A stretch of DNA of 64,000 nucleotides from Lysinibacillus_B sp050613145 (GTDB taxonomy: Bacteria; Bacillota; Bacilli; Bacillales_A; Planococcaceae): the NCBI RefSeq assembly GCF_050613145.1, contig NZ_CP192507.1:4092001-4156000 (forward strand). Reading direction: 5' to 3'. Positions 18,602 to 27,791 of this stretch are shown piece after piece (position 1 is the stretch's first letter; every line of letters begins with the position of its first letter). Below the pieces are notes generated by a model that saw only the letters and a list, made by a program, of their open reading frames with translations, was not told where the DNA came from and searched no databases. Position numbers and translations under genes: made by a program.

Positions 18602-21046
18602 TTAAGCCTCTACAGCCTTTTCTTTTCCTCGAACTTTAAAGTCACCTTCTACGTAGTCAAATACCACGACTTGACCTGTTAGTACGTTCCCTTTTAATAG
18701 TTCCTCTGACAAGCGGTCTTCCACATGTTTTTGTAATGCACGACGAATTGGGCGTGCACCGTATTGTGGATCGTATCCTTCTTCTGCAATTTTCTTAAGT
18801 GCTGCATCTGTTAACTCCAGTTCGATATGTTGTTCTTTTAGACGTTTTGTTAATGCATTTGCCATGAAGGAAACAATTTCTTTTAAATGATCCTTCTCTA
18901 ATGAATGGAACACAATCATTTCATCAATACGGTTTAAGAATTCTGGGCGGAATGCTTTTTTCAATTCTTCCAGCATTGTCGCTTTCATATCTTTATATTT
19001 TGAATCTGTATCGCCCACGCTGAAGCCTAGGTTTTTCTGATATTTTAGGGCATCTGCGCCAACGTTAGATGTCATAATAACGACTGTGTTACGGAAATCT
19101 ACTACACGTCCTTTAGAGTCTGTTAAGCGACCATCATCTAATACTTGTAGCAAGATATTGAATACGTCCGGATGTGCTTTTTCAATCTCGTCTAGTAAGA
19201 CAACAGAGTACGGTTTACGACGTACTTTTTCTGTTAATTGTCCACCTTCATCGAATCCTACATAGCCTGGAGGCGCACCAACTAATCGAGATGTCGAATG
19301 TTTCTCCATGTACTCAGACATATCAATGCGAATCATCGCATCCTCATCTCCAAACATGACTTCAGCAAGCGCACGGGCAAGTTCTGTTTTCCCTACACCT
19401 GTTGGCCCTAAGAAGATGAATGAACCGATTGGACGCTTCGGATCTTTCAGTCCAGCACGAGCACGACGAATGGCACGTGAAATCGCTTCAACTGCCTCTC
19501 CTTGACCAACAACACGCTTATGCAATTCTTCTTCAAGGTTTAAAAGCTTCGCAGACTCTTCTTGTGCAATCTTGGATACTGGAATTCCAGTCCACATCGC
19601 CACCACCATGGCAATATCATCTACTGTGACTTCTGATTCTTCTTTTCCTTGCTTCTCTTTCCACGCTTTTTTCGTTTGTTCAAGCTCTTCTTTTATCTTT
19701 TGCTCTGTATCACGTAATGCGGCAGCTTTTTCAAATTCTTGGCTTTGTACCGCTGCATTTTTCTCAGAGCGTACATTTTCCAATTTGTTTTCAAGCTCTT
19801 TTAAATTCGGTGGCACTGTGAATGAGCGTAAGCGCACTTTCGAACCGGCTTCATCCATTAAATCAATCGCTTTATCTGGCAAGAAGCGGTCTGAAATGTA
19901 GCGGTCTGATAGTTTAGCAGCAGCATCTAATGCTTCATCTGTAATTTTTACACGATGATGTGCTTCGTAGCGATCACGTAGCCCTTTCATAATTTGAATC
20001 GTTTCATCAATTGTTGGCTCATCTACTTGAATCGGTTGGAAGCGACGTTCTAACGCGGCATCCTTTTCGATATATTTACGGTACTCATCCAGTGTTGTTG
20101 CACCAATACATTGTAATTCCCCACGTGCAAGCGATGGTTTTAAAATGTTCGATGCGTCAATCGCGCCTTCTGCTCCACCTGCACCAATTAATGTGTGTAG
20201 CTCGTCGATAAATAGAATGATATTCCCTGCTTGACGAATTTCATCCATGACCTTTTTCAGACGATCCTCAAACTCACCACGGTATTTTGTACCCGCGACA
20301 ACCGTTCCCATATCGAGTGTCATAACACGCTTATCACGTAATGTTTCGGGCACTTCATTGTTCACGATTTGTTGTGCTAAGCCTTCTGCAATCGCTGTTT
20401 TACCCACACCAGGTTCCCCGATTAACACCGGGTTGTTCTTCGTACGACGAGATAATACTTCTACGACACGTGTAATTTCTTTTGAACGACCAATTACTGG
20501 GTCCAGTGCCCCTTCACGCGCAATCGCTGTTAAATCGCGCGCTAGACCGTCTAGCGTTGGTGTATTGGCTGCTTGGCTTTGCGCTTGATTACCTGAGGCA
20601 TTTGTATCGTTATTGCCAAGTAATAATAATACTTGTTGACGTGCTTTGTTTAAACTTACGCCTGTATTCGCTAATACGCGTGCCGCTACCCCTTCTCCTT
20701 CACGAATTAAGGCTAATAAAATATGTTCTGTTCCGATATAAGAATGACCTAATTTACGTGATTCATCGACTGAAAGTTCAATGACTTTTTTCGCACGTGG
20801 TGTGTAATGCACAATCGGACCGACATTTTCTTTCCCTTTCCCAACGAGTTCCTCAATCCCTGATTCAATCATTTGAGGGCTAATATCAATCGCTTCTAAT
20901 GCTTTGGCCGCGATGCCACCACCTTCACGGATAAGACCAAGTAAAATATGCTCTGTTCCAATCGACTCGTGTTTCCAACGAATCGCTTCTTCCTGCGCTA
21001 ATTGTAAAACTTTTTGTGCACGCTGCGTAAAACGATTAAACATCAT
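18602..21046 (-). CDS. clpC: ATP-dependent Clp protease ATP-binding subunit ClpC
   Basis: 814 residues, AAA+ unfoldase working with ClpP and the McsB arginine kinase. Two N-terminal Clp repeats, AAA-1 (GEPGVGKT), a UVR/M-domain coiled coil near 420-470 and AAA-2 (GPTGVGKT) are all present. I start at MMFNRFTQRAQKV (21046), behind GAGAGG, overlapping the mcsB stop by 11 bases. Confidence 0.97.
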   Translation of the reverse strand: MMFNRFTQRAQKVLQLAQEEAIRWKHESIGTEHILLGLIREGGGIAAKALEAIDISPQMIESGIEELVGKGKENVGPIVHYTPRAKKVIELSVDESRKLGHSYIGTEHILLALIREGEGVAARVLANTGVSLNKARQQVLLLLGNNDTNASGNQAQSQAANTPTLDGLARDLTAIAREGALDPVIGRSKEITRVVEVLSRRTKNNPVLIGEPGVGKTAIAEGLAQQIVNNEVPETLRDKRVMTLDMGTVVAGTKYRGEFEDRLKKVMDEIRQAGNIILFIDELHTLIGAGGAEGAIDASNILKPSLARGELQCIGATTLDEYRKYIEKDAALERRFQPIQVDEPTIDETIQIMKGLRDRYEAHHRVKITDEALDAAAKLSDRYISDRFLPDKAIDLMDEAGSKVRLRSFTVPPNLKELENKLENVRSEKNAAVQSQEFEKAAALRDTEQKIKEELEQTKKAWKEKQGKEESEVTVDDIAMVVAMWTGIPVSKIAQEESAKLLNLEEELHKRVVGQGEAVEAISRAIRRARAGLKDPKRPIGSFIFLGPTGVGKTELARALAEVMFGDEDAMIRIDMSEYMEKHSTSRLVGAPPGYVGFDEGGQLTEKVRRKPYSVVLLDEIEKAHPDVFNILLQVLDDGRLTDSKGRVVDFRNTVVIMTSNVGADALKYQKNLGFSVGDTDSKYKDMKATMLEELKKAFRPEFLNRIDEMIVFHSLEKDHLKEIVSFMANALTKRLKEQHIELELTDAALKKIAEEGYDPQYGARPIRRALQKHVEDRLSEELLKGNVLTGQVVVFDYVEGDFKVRGKEKAVEA

Positions 21047-22142
21047 ACAAATCCTCTCCCTTTCCATTTGTAGGCTCATTTCGACGATGTGTTACTAATT
21101 TTTCTTGCAGTAATTTCGAGCGGAAAATATCACGCTCGGTCGTTTGCAATGTTGTACCAGCATATTGCTGTATAAAACCAGGTTGAATGAGTAACATACA
21201 TTCATTCAATTGATTAAGCGAAATATCTGAAATTAGTTGTAAGCCGACTGCTAAGCGGACATTGGATAAACAAGATGCCGCTTCCTCACTCGATAATATA
21301 CGCGCATACATTAATGTACCGAGTGAACGATACAGTCGATCCTCCAATGCAATGGGCGCGCGAGCAAATAGTTGTTTTCTTGCCTCATGTTCTTTTTGAA
21401 TAATTTGTTCCACTACACTTTGTAAATCATCTAAAATATCACGCTCTGATTTTCCAAGTGTAATTTGATTAGAAATCTGATAAATGTTACCTAGATTTTC
21501 ACTACCTTCGCCATATATCCCCCGTACGACCATTCCTAACCTTGCCATTGTTTGAATTAAAACATTCATGCGTTTTGTCATCGTCAATGCCGGTAAGTGC
21601 ATCATAACGGAGGCACGTAGACCCGTACCAACGTTTGTTGGACAGCTTGTGAGAAAACCTAGTTGCCCATCGTATGCATACATGAGCTGTCCTTCTAAGT
21701 ATTGATCGAGCTCATTTGCCTTAGCATATGTTTCATGTAGTTGTAACCCCGCTGCTAAGCATTGTATACGAATATGGTCCTCTTCATTCACCATAACACT
21801 GATTGATTCATCTTCTGTTAAAAAAACAGACGCTGTTTTTTCACAATTAGCTAGGTGCGGACTAATTAAATGCTTCTCAACAAGTACTTGTCGTTGTAAG
21901 GCTGGCATTTCTTTCATCGGAAAATATGAAAATCCTCTCCCCTCATTACGAACAGAAAGAAGGGCTTGTAACACGGTGTCGTCTATCTGTTTTGCATCCT
22001 CTTCTGAAAAACTAGCGGGAAAACGTGTACCACTTAAATTTCGCGCAAGGCGTATTCTCGTACTAATTACGATATCTGCATGCTCATCCGCTGCTTCAAT
22101 CCAAGGTGGTAACGTACGTTTTAAAAAATGCTCTATATTCAT
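21036..22142 (-). CDS. mcsB: Protein-arginine kinase McsB
   Basis: 368 residues of the ATP:guanido phosphotransferase family. It phosphorylates arginines, marking proteins for ClpCP and inactivating CtsR. The phosphagen-kinase segments VISTRIRLARNLSGTRFP, TSCPTNVGTGLRASVMMHLP and GIYGEGSENLGNIYQISNQ are visible. It overlaps mcsA by four bases. Confidence 0.97.
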   Translation of the reverse strand: MNIEHFLKRTLPPWIEAADEHADIVISTRIRLARNLSGTRFPASFSEEDAKQIDDTVLQALLSVRNEGRGFSYFPMKEMPALQRQVLVEKHLISPHLANCEKTASVFLTEDESISVMVNEEDHIRIQCLAAGLQLHETYAKANELDQYLEGQLMYAYDGQLGFLTSCPTNVGTGLRASVMMHLPALTMTKRMNVLIQTMARLGMVVRGIYGEGSENLGNIYQISNQITLGKSERDILDDLQSVVEQIIQKEHEARKQLFARAPIALEDRLYRSLGTLMYARILSSEEAASCLSNVRLAVGLQLISDISLNQLNECMLLIQPGFIQQYAGTTLQTTERDIFRSKLLQEKLVTHRRNEPTNGKGEDLYDV

Positions 22143-22684
22143 GATGTTTCCCCACCTCCAACATGTAGCTTCTGTTCGATTGCACGCACCTCGTCACGCA
22201 GCCTAGCTGCATCTTCAAAGCGCTCCTCTGCAATCGCTTGTTGCATTTGTTGGCGAATGAGTTCAATTTGTTTTTGATAGTTGATAAATTGATATTCTTC
22301 AGTTTGCTTTTTACCGATGTGCTTTACATCCGCTTGCAAACGTTTGAGAACTTGCGGTAGTTGATCACGAAATGTGTGGTAACACTGTGCACAACCAAAT
22401 TTACCGATTTTCAAGAATTGCCTGTACGTAAAGCCACAGGATGGGCAGGTACCTTGTTGCTTCTTTTGTTGCGTTTCTTCCTGCACTTTGCTTTTCCATT
22501 TTGGTAAACTAAACCAATCGGACATGAGCTGATGAATCGATACGGGCTCCTCTTGTATTTCAACTTGAAACGGATGAAATTTCCCTGCACATATTTCACA
22601 ATAATGGCGCTCCAATTTAGTACCATTTTTTATTTGTGTTATGGTCACAGTAGCATGTCGTTGCTTACAATGCTCACAAATCAT
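22139..22684 (-). CDS. mcsA: McsB activator McsA
   Basis: 181 residues. Two zinc-binding modules (CEHCKQRHATV...YCEICA and CPSCGFTYRQFLKIGKFGCAQC) are followed by a C-terminal UVR motif (EERFEDAARLRDEVRAIEQ). It activates the McsB kinase and tunes CtsR. It overlaps both ctsR and mcsB by four bases, indicating translational coupling. Confidence 0.96.
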   Translation of the reverse strand: MICEHCKQRHATVTITQIKNGTKLERHYCEICAGKFHPFQVEIQEEPVSIHQLMSDWFSLPKWKSKVQEETQQKKQQGTCPSCGFTYRQFLKIGKFGCAQCYHTFRDQLPQVLKRLQADVKHIGKKQTEEYQFINYQKQIELIRQQMQQAIAEERFEDAARLRDEVRAIEQKLHVGGGETS

Positions 22685-23157
22685 GTTCTGTCACCCCTTT
22701 CAAATTTCAACGTTATTAACATTGCCTTTAAAATACGTGCGCGAATCTCATCTCGCATCGGTAACGGCATTTGTAAAGTGGTGCGATCCATCGCTGCAAG
22801 CATTAGCTTCGCCTCTCTTTTGGATATGACCTCTTCATCAATTAAACGATACACGATATGCTCTGCTGCAACTTGGGGTGCATTCGCATCAATTTGTCTT
22901 AGCATCTCATCGAATAATGCCTGCTTTGAATGCAATTCAACACGTAAAATACGAATATATCCGCCACCGCCGCGCTTACTTTCGACCAAATAACCGCGCT
23001 CTGCTGTAAATCTTGTATTAATAACGTAATTTATTTGCGACGGTACACATTGAAACTTATCTGCTAACTCACTACGTTTTACTTCAATATGTCCCTGTCC
23101 TTCTAATTCGATAATTTGCTTTAAATAACCTTCAATAATGTCTGAGATATTCCTCAT
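22681..23157 (-). CDS. ctsR: Heat-shock repressor CtsR
   Basis: 158 residues, class III stress repressor of clp genes. The winged helix-turn-helix (KRSELADKFQCVPSQINYVINTRF) and the glycine-rich wing tip RGGGGYIRI, which inserts into the minor groove, are intact. I use the ATG at 23157 behind GGGGTGA; a GTG four codons upstream is possible. An operator lies just upstream, so the operon is self-repressed. Confidence 0.97.
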   Translation of the reverse strand: MRNISDIIEGYLKQIIELEGQGHIEVKRSELADKFQCVPSQINYVINTRFTAERGYLVESKRGGGGYIRILRVELHSKQALFDEMLRQIDANAPQVAAEHIVYRLIDEEVISKREAKLMLAAMDRTTLQMPLPMRDEIRARILKAMLITLKFERGDRT

Positions 23158-23187
23158 GTTTATGCTCACCCCAGTTCATTTACTGAC

Positions 23188-23204
23188 TTTGACTATCTTT
23201 GACT
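23188..23204 (-). promoter_or_regulatory. CtsR operator
   Basis: On the minus strand AGTCAAA-GAT-AGTCAAA is the tandem heptad of the CtsR box with the standard three-base spacer. It lies just after the -10 box of the ctsR promoter. Confidence 0.92.
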
Positions 23205-23206
23205 TT

Positions 23207-23235
23207 ATTATAAAAATCATAAAATTGTTTTGCAA
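23207..23235 (-). promoter_or_regulatory. SigA-type promoter of ctsR
   Basis: Minus strand TTGCAA, 17 bases, TATAAT. The spacing is ideal and the CtsR box follows directly, so the repressor would cover the transcription start. Confidence 0.85.
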
Positions 23236-23289
23236 ATAAAAAGTCTACCCTTTTTAGGACTCTTCACCAAAACGTGTACTTGACTGCAC

Positions 23290-23412
23290 ATTCCGTTACG
23301 GGCGGACGCTTTCCGCGGGCGAGGTCAAGCCTCCTCGTCGCTCATTCTTCGCTCCTGCAGGGTCTCGACTTTCTCGCTTTTCCCGCTGGAGTCACCGCCC
23401 TTCTCTCCATGT
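23290..23412. repeat. GC-rich imperfect palindromic intergenic repeat
   Basis: A strikingly GC-rich block in AT-rich surroundings, with ends GGGCGG/CCGCCC and inner complementary parts (CTTTCCGCGGGCGAG against CTCGCTTTTCCCGCTGGAG). It belongs to the dispersed non-coding palindromic repeats of Bacillales. The flanks recur around 28855-28918 without this core. Confidence 0.75.
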
Positions 23413-23474
23413 GCTTTTACAGTCCTTCTCTTTTTAATCAAGAACATATTATGGTATTGAAAGCTTTTAAGAAA

Positions 23475-23520
23475 ATAAAAAAACGGCAAAATCTTTGTTA
23501 TTAAAGACTTTGCCGTTTTA
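23475..23520 (-). terminator. Terminator of the DUF4870 gene
   Basis: Arms AACGGCAAAGTCTTT / AAAGATTTTGCCGTT, followed on the minus strand by a T-run. It lies directly after the DUF4870 stop. Confidence 0.85.
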
Positions 23521-23528
23521 CCTATAAA

Positions 23529-23834
23529 TTATACCCAACGACCAACAATTGGATAATCCCAATCGGAATCGTTTAACGCTTTTACGATACCGATAATTGG
23601 CACGATGAGTAACATTAACCCGAAAACAATTAAAAACGGAATACCAATTAAGATAAAAGAGAAGATAATTGAAACCGTTGTTAATACCCACATCACACCT
23701 TGGAATAATAGCGCCTGAATAGATAAGCGCTTGATCTGATCGTCTGAACTAATTAAAAAGAAGAGAATCGGTACAAGCACCGGCGCAAAGAATGCACTAG
23801 CATGAATCAATACTTTCGACCACTTTTCTTCCAT
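23529..23834 (-). CDS. Small DUF4870-type membrane protein
   Basis: 101 residues with three hydrophobic segments (residues ~8-28, 42-66, 67-85). The layout and short charged loop (SSDDQIKRLSIQALLFQ) resemble DUF4870 proteins of unknown function. The ATG at 23834 follows GGGAGG. It is monocistronic, with its own terminator. Confidence 0.75.
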   Translation of the reverse strand: MEEKWSKVLIHASAFFAPVLVPILFFLISSDDQIKRLSIQALLFQGVMWVLTTVSIIFSFILIGIPFLIVFGLMLLIVPIIGIVKALNDSDWDYPIVGRWV

Positions 23835-23946
23835 TCGATACAACCTCCCTTGTCGAACATTTCCTTATAGTACATATACGCATGAAGCGCAAATTAGTTT
23901 CAAAAATAAAACAACCATCTTATTATTTTAAGATGGCTATAAACAT

Positions 23947-24162
23947 TTATTTATATGGCCCCACATCATCTGGGTTATCTCCGTCCTGCGGAAATAGCAA
24001 ATATGAGATAATAGCTGTAAAGATGGTTGCGCTTAGCAATATTAAAAACTTGTCCCTCGATGCAACCTCTTCATAACGATTGAATAGCATAAATGTAGAA
24101 GCAACGGCGACGATTACTGTTATCGGTATAACAAATTTTAAACGCTTTTTATGAAATTTCAT
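23947..24162 (-). CDS. Hypothetical two-span membrane protein
   Basis: 71 residues: a basic N-terminus (MKFHKKRLKF) and two membrane helices (VIPITVIVAVASTFMLF; FLILLSATIFTAIISYLLF), ending in an acidic tail. AAAGGA stands nine bases before the ATG. I do not recognise the family. Confidence 0.65.
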   Translation of the reverse strand: MKFHKKRLKFVIPITVIVAVASTFMLFNRYEEVASRDKFLILLSATIFTAIISYLLFPQDGDNPDDVGPYK

Positions 24163-24374
24163 TGTAAACTTCCTTTACATTTTTTTTACTATCTATCATT
24201 TTAACTTGTTTAATTCTGAAGTACAAACACTTGCTTATTTCTATTATCTGTAACAAAATCTTCAGAAGAACTATAGAAATTTTATACATAATGCAGACAA
24301 AAAGTTCAATTTAATAGTAAAATTACATAATAAAGAGTGACTACATAGTCTTATGAATATATAGAGAATGGGGA

Positions 24375-25697
24375 ATGGCGATGATTAACTTTTTTAACAA
24401 GTCGCGCGAAAAATTAAAAGCAACATTTTTCCAAGTGGAGAAATATGCCCAACAGGTAGAATTAAATCTTTCTGCTTATCCAGAACTAATGAAACAGTTA
24501 CAATTACTGAATTTAACGAAAAAGGACTTAGCTATTTTAAAGCAACTACAACCTTATGCCCAAGATTTCATTCCTTTAATGGTCAATCATTTTTATAATG
24601 CCATTAGCCAAAGCGAAGCACTTCTGGCCATTATCAATCGATCATCACGTATCGACAAATTAAAAATAACGCTTCACAAACATTTAGCAGATATTTTTAA
24701 TGGAAAAATTGATAGCGCATACATCGAAGAACGAAAAGGAATTGCACATGCCCATGTTCGTATTGGGCTAAAATCCAAATGGTACTTAGCATCATTTCAA
24801 TCACTGATGACAACTTTCATCGAATTTATCGAAACATTAAACTTATCTACACAGGAAACAGCCCTAGCTATTAATGCATTTTCAAAAATTATTAACTTTG
24901 AACAGCAACTTGTCATTGAAGCCTATGAACATGAAGAGGAACGCATCCGTAAACAAGCAGAAGAAGTAAAATTACATTTAATTAATACCATTCAACGTAC
25001 AGCACAGGAATTAAATATTATTAGTGTTGACACAACGTCTTCTCTTGAAGCAATCGCGGTGCAAACAGATGAAATTGCTGCCGCCACACATCAAGGCTTA
25101 GATTTCGTAGAAGAAACCGAAAGTAAATCAAATCTTGGCAAAAAGCATTTAGCTGCGCAAACAAACTTAATGGATACGATTTTAGAACGTGTCGATATAT
25201 TAGAATCTTCAATGGATGAACTACGCATATCATCGCAAAAGATTTCAGATATTGTAGGGCTCGTAACAGGAATTGCCGATCAAACAAACTTGCTCGCATT
25301 AAATGCTTCCATTGAAGCAGCCCGCGCAGGTGAACAAGGGAAAGGATTTGCGGTCGTAGCAGATGAAGTGAGAAAGCTGGCGGAAGAAACAAAAACCGCC
25401 GTACAAAACGTATCGATACTGATTAAAGAAACGGAGAATAATATTGTGAGCATGGCCGATGCCGTGAACAGTGTAGACTCTCAAGTAAAAGTGAGTGTCG
25501 AAACACAGCATGAGTTAACAGAATCCTTCAGTGCAATCGCTGAAGCTGTATCAGGAATTCGTACACAATATATGAGTACGTCAGAAGATATTCAAACCAT
25601 CTCTAACTATATTACCGAATTATCACAAGGGGCAAATCATGTTTCGTCATCCTCTGACCAATTAATTGCCGTCGTTAACGAACTTTCGGCAGAGTGA
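24375..25697 (+). CDS. hemAT: Globin-coupled heme chemoreceptor, HemAT-like
   Basis: 440 residues, soluble (no membrane helix). An N-terminal protoglobin sensor domain (about 15-185, with the proximal-His candidate in AHVRIGLKSKWYLASFQ) precedes a methyl-accepting signalling domain (about 200-440). The latter has the hairpin motif IADQTNLLALNASIEAARAG and GFAVVADEVRKLAE. In B. subtilis HemAT mediates aerotaxis by binding O2. The upstream start carries GGGGAATG; an internal ATG two codons on is possible. Confidence 0.93.
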   Translation: MAMINFFNKSREKLKATFFQVEKYAQQVELNLSAYPELMKQLQLLNLTKKDLAILKQLQPYAQDFIPLMVNHFYNAISQSEALLAIINRSSRIDKLKITLHKHLADIFNGKIDSAYIEERKGIAHAHVRIGLKSKWYLASFQSLMTTFIEFIETLNLSTQETALAINAFSKIINFEQQLVIEAYEHEEERIRKQAEEVKLHLINTIQRTAQELNIISVDTTSSLEAIAVQTDEIAAATHQGLDFVEETESKSNLGKKHLAAQTNLMDTILERVDILESSMDELRISSQKISDIVGLVTGIADQTNLLALNASIEAARAGEQGKGFAVVADEVRKLAEETKTAVQNVSILIKETENNIVSMADAVNSVDSQVKVSVETQHELTESFSAIAEAVSGIRTQYMSTSEDIQTISNYITELSQGANHVSSSSDQLIAVVNELSAE

Positions 25698-25724
25698 GCT
25701 GCTATACTAACTAGCTAAAATCGC

Positions 25725-25768
25725 CAAGAGGACACACAGGAAGCTTTATTTTCCGTGTGCCCTCTTCT
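25725..25768. terminator. Hairpin between convergent hemAT and thioesterase genes
   Basis: Arms AGAGGaCACACaGGAA / TTCCgTGTGcCCTCT around a short T-rich loop. It lies between the two convergent stops and probably serves both. Confidence 0.7.
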
Positions 25769-25769
25769 A

Positions 25770-26249
25770 TTAGCGGTGTTTCACTTCACGCTTCATTTTA
25801 CGATGTTCGCGACGCATCGGACCTGTTTCGAAAAGTCTACGCTCGGTTTCTGTTTCTGGGTAAATTTCTAGCACTTCACGTGGTTTACCTTGCTCATCAA
25901 TCGCCACCATTGTCACGAATGATTCCGTCGTCAAACGTTCTGCACCTGATTTTAAATCTCGGCAAATAACACGTACGTATACTTCCATTGATGACCGACC
26001 TGTACACGTTACAACAGACTCCAGCTCTAATACATCTCCTGCATAAGCAGACGACACGAAGTCTACTGAGTCAATGGATGCCGTGACGACCTCTCCTTTT
26101 GAATGCTTCATTGCAGCGAGAGCGGCAATTTCATCAATATATCGCAATACTTGTCCACCAAAAATAGATTGATGATGGTTGGTGTCGGATGGCATAATTA
26201 AACGTGTTTGATGTGTGCGTGAATAGCTCATTGGCACAGTGTTTCCCAT
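25770..26249 (-). CDS. Acyl-CoA thioesterase (hotdog fold)
   Basis: 159 residues, YkhA/BACH-like. The N-terminal NHHQSIFGGQVLRYIDEIAALAA carries the conserved Asn/Asp active-site region and glycine pair of the hotdog helix. VDSVDFVSSAYAGDVLELES-type text is the next strand. It would hydrolyse acyl-CoAs; the chain length is not predictable. It is a single-gene unit. Confidence 0.88.
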   Translation of the reverse strand: MGNTVPMSYSRTHQTRLIMPSDTNHHQSIFGGQVLRYIDEIAALAAMKHSKGEVVTASIDSVDFVSSAYAGDVLELESVVTCTGRSSMEVYVRVICRDLKSGAERLTTESFVTMVAIDEQGKPREVLEIYPETETERRLFETGPMRREHRKMKREVKHR

Positions 26250-26349
26250 AATTCTGCACTCCCTAAAAGATGATAATTTAACTGTAACACTTTAAAAACA
26301 CCGAGTTCAAATACTTTTCCAAAATAACAAACCCCTGTGCTAAATTACG

Positions 26350-27777
26350 TTAAAAAGTTGTTTTAATTGTGATAAACTTCAAATTCGTCATTTCTTCTAT
26401 AGCATATTTTACCCCTTCTTTACCGTATCCACTCATTTTTACACCACCATACGGCATATGGTCTACACGGAATGTCGGAATATCATTAATCATCACTGCA
26501 CCAGCCTCTAACTCGTCTGCCGCATACATTGCATCTGTTAATACATTTGTATAAATCCCTGCATTTAAGCCTAGTTCCGATTCATTTACAAGTGCAATTG
26601 CTTCGGCCAATGTTTCATATGAAACAATGGAAACAATTGGGGCAAACGTTTCTTCACATACGATTTTCATTTGTGCTGTTACATTCGTCACGACGGTAGG
26701 TGATAACGTACGCTCCGTAAATTCCGCTCCTGTTGCGATAACGGCTCCTTGTATTTTTGCCTCTGCTATCCAAGCCTGCATGCGCCCTACCTCGTTTGGA
26801 TGAATCATCGCACTAACATCGGTATTTGTGTCTAGCGGATCCCCTACACGTAGCTTTTTCGTTTCCATAACAAATTGGCGGACAAACTCATCGTAAATGG
26901 AAGCATGCACGTAAATACGCTGCAACGATATACATACTTGCCCTGCAAACCCAAAAGCCCCACTGACCGCACGTGAAACAATCTTCTCAATTGGTGCGGA
27001 TGGCTCTACAATCACAGCTGCATTGGACCCTAGCTCTAGTGTAATTTTGCGTAAACCTACTTTTTCTTTCAGCTTCAATCCGACTGCTCCACTACCTGTA
27101 AACGTCACTTTTTTGACATGTGGATGTGCGACAAGCGTATCGCTCAACTCCCCACCTGAGCCTGTCACAATTTGCAAGCAGCCGTCTGGTAAACCTGCTT
27201 CTTTAAAAATTTCTGCCATGACGATCGCACTAAGAGGTGTTTGTGTTGCTGGTTTTAATACAACCGTATTCCCCACCGCAAAAGCAGGCCCTAATTTATG
27301 AGCAACTAAATTGAATGGAAAGTTAAACGGTGTAATCGCACTTACTACACCAAGAGGTATACGTTTTGTATAACCGATACGATCTGTAATGCCTGGTGCC
27401 GCATCCATCGGTACCGTTTCACCGGTCGATTGTTTAGCAGCCTCAGCTGAAAACTGATACGTTGCAATTGTCCGATCAAGCTCAGCTACCCCTGCTGAAA
27501 TCGGTTTTGCTGCTTCCTTTGCCAAAATTTCGGCCAGCTCCTGTTTACGCTTGCGCATAATGTCCACAACTTTATATAACATTTCCGCCCGTTCATACGC
27601 AGTTGTTTTCTTAAATGTTTGAAACGCTTGATGTGCCCCCTCAATTGCACGCTCCACATCTTGACTATTTGCCTTAGCTACTTTTGCGAGCACTTCACCG
27701 GAATAAGGTGATGTTAATTCATATGTTCTTTGTGCTTGTTCCCATTGTCCATTAATCCATAATTTTGTCTCTTGCAT
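26350..27777 (-). CDS. NAD(P)-dependent aldehyde dehydrogenase
   Basis: 475 residues, ALDH superfamily. The cofactor region (TPFNFPFNLVAHKLGPA, FTGSGAVG), the catalytic Glu (LELGSNAA) and the catalytic Cys (GFAGQVCISLQR) are all present. The sequence recalls the non-specific and phosphonoacetaldehyde/sulfolactaldehyde-type branch, but substrate cannot be fixed. I start at the ATG at 27777 behind GGAGGTG. It follows the DUF4003 gene and may be cotranscribed. Confidence 0.88.
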   Translation of the reverse strand: MQETKLWINGQWEQAQRTYELTSPYSGEVLAKVAKANSQDVERAIEGAHQAFQTFKKTTAYERAEMLYKVVDIMRKRKQELAEILAKEAAKPISAGVAELDRTIATYQFSAEAAKQSTGETVPMDAAPGITDRIGYTKRIPLGVVSAITPFNFPFNLVAHKLGPAFAVGNTVVLKPATQTPLSAIVMAEIFKEAGLPDGCLQIVTGSGGELSDTLVAHPHVKKVTFTGSGAVGLKLKEKVGLRKITLELGSNAAVIVEPSAPIEKIVSRAVSGAFGFAGQVCISLQRIYVHASIYDEFVRQFVMETKKLRVGDPLDTNTDVSAMIHPNEVGRMQAWIAEAKIQGAVIATGAEFTERTLSPTVVTNVTAQMKIVCEETFAPIVSIVSYETLAEAIALVNESELGLNAGIYTNVLTDAMYAADELEAGAVMINDIPTFRVDHMPYGGVKMSGYGKEGVKYAIEEMTNLKFITIKTTF

Positions 27778-27791
27778 AAAAGACACCTCCA

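Noticed and set aside
19572..20588. Long plus-strand frames opposite clpC
   Set aside because: Antisense shadows of clpC, no start signals or family resemblance.
23274..23504. 76-codon plus-strand frame through the GC-rich repeat
   Set aside because: Same reason: repeat-driven open frame without start signals.
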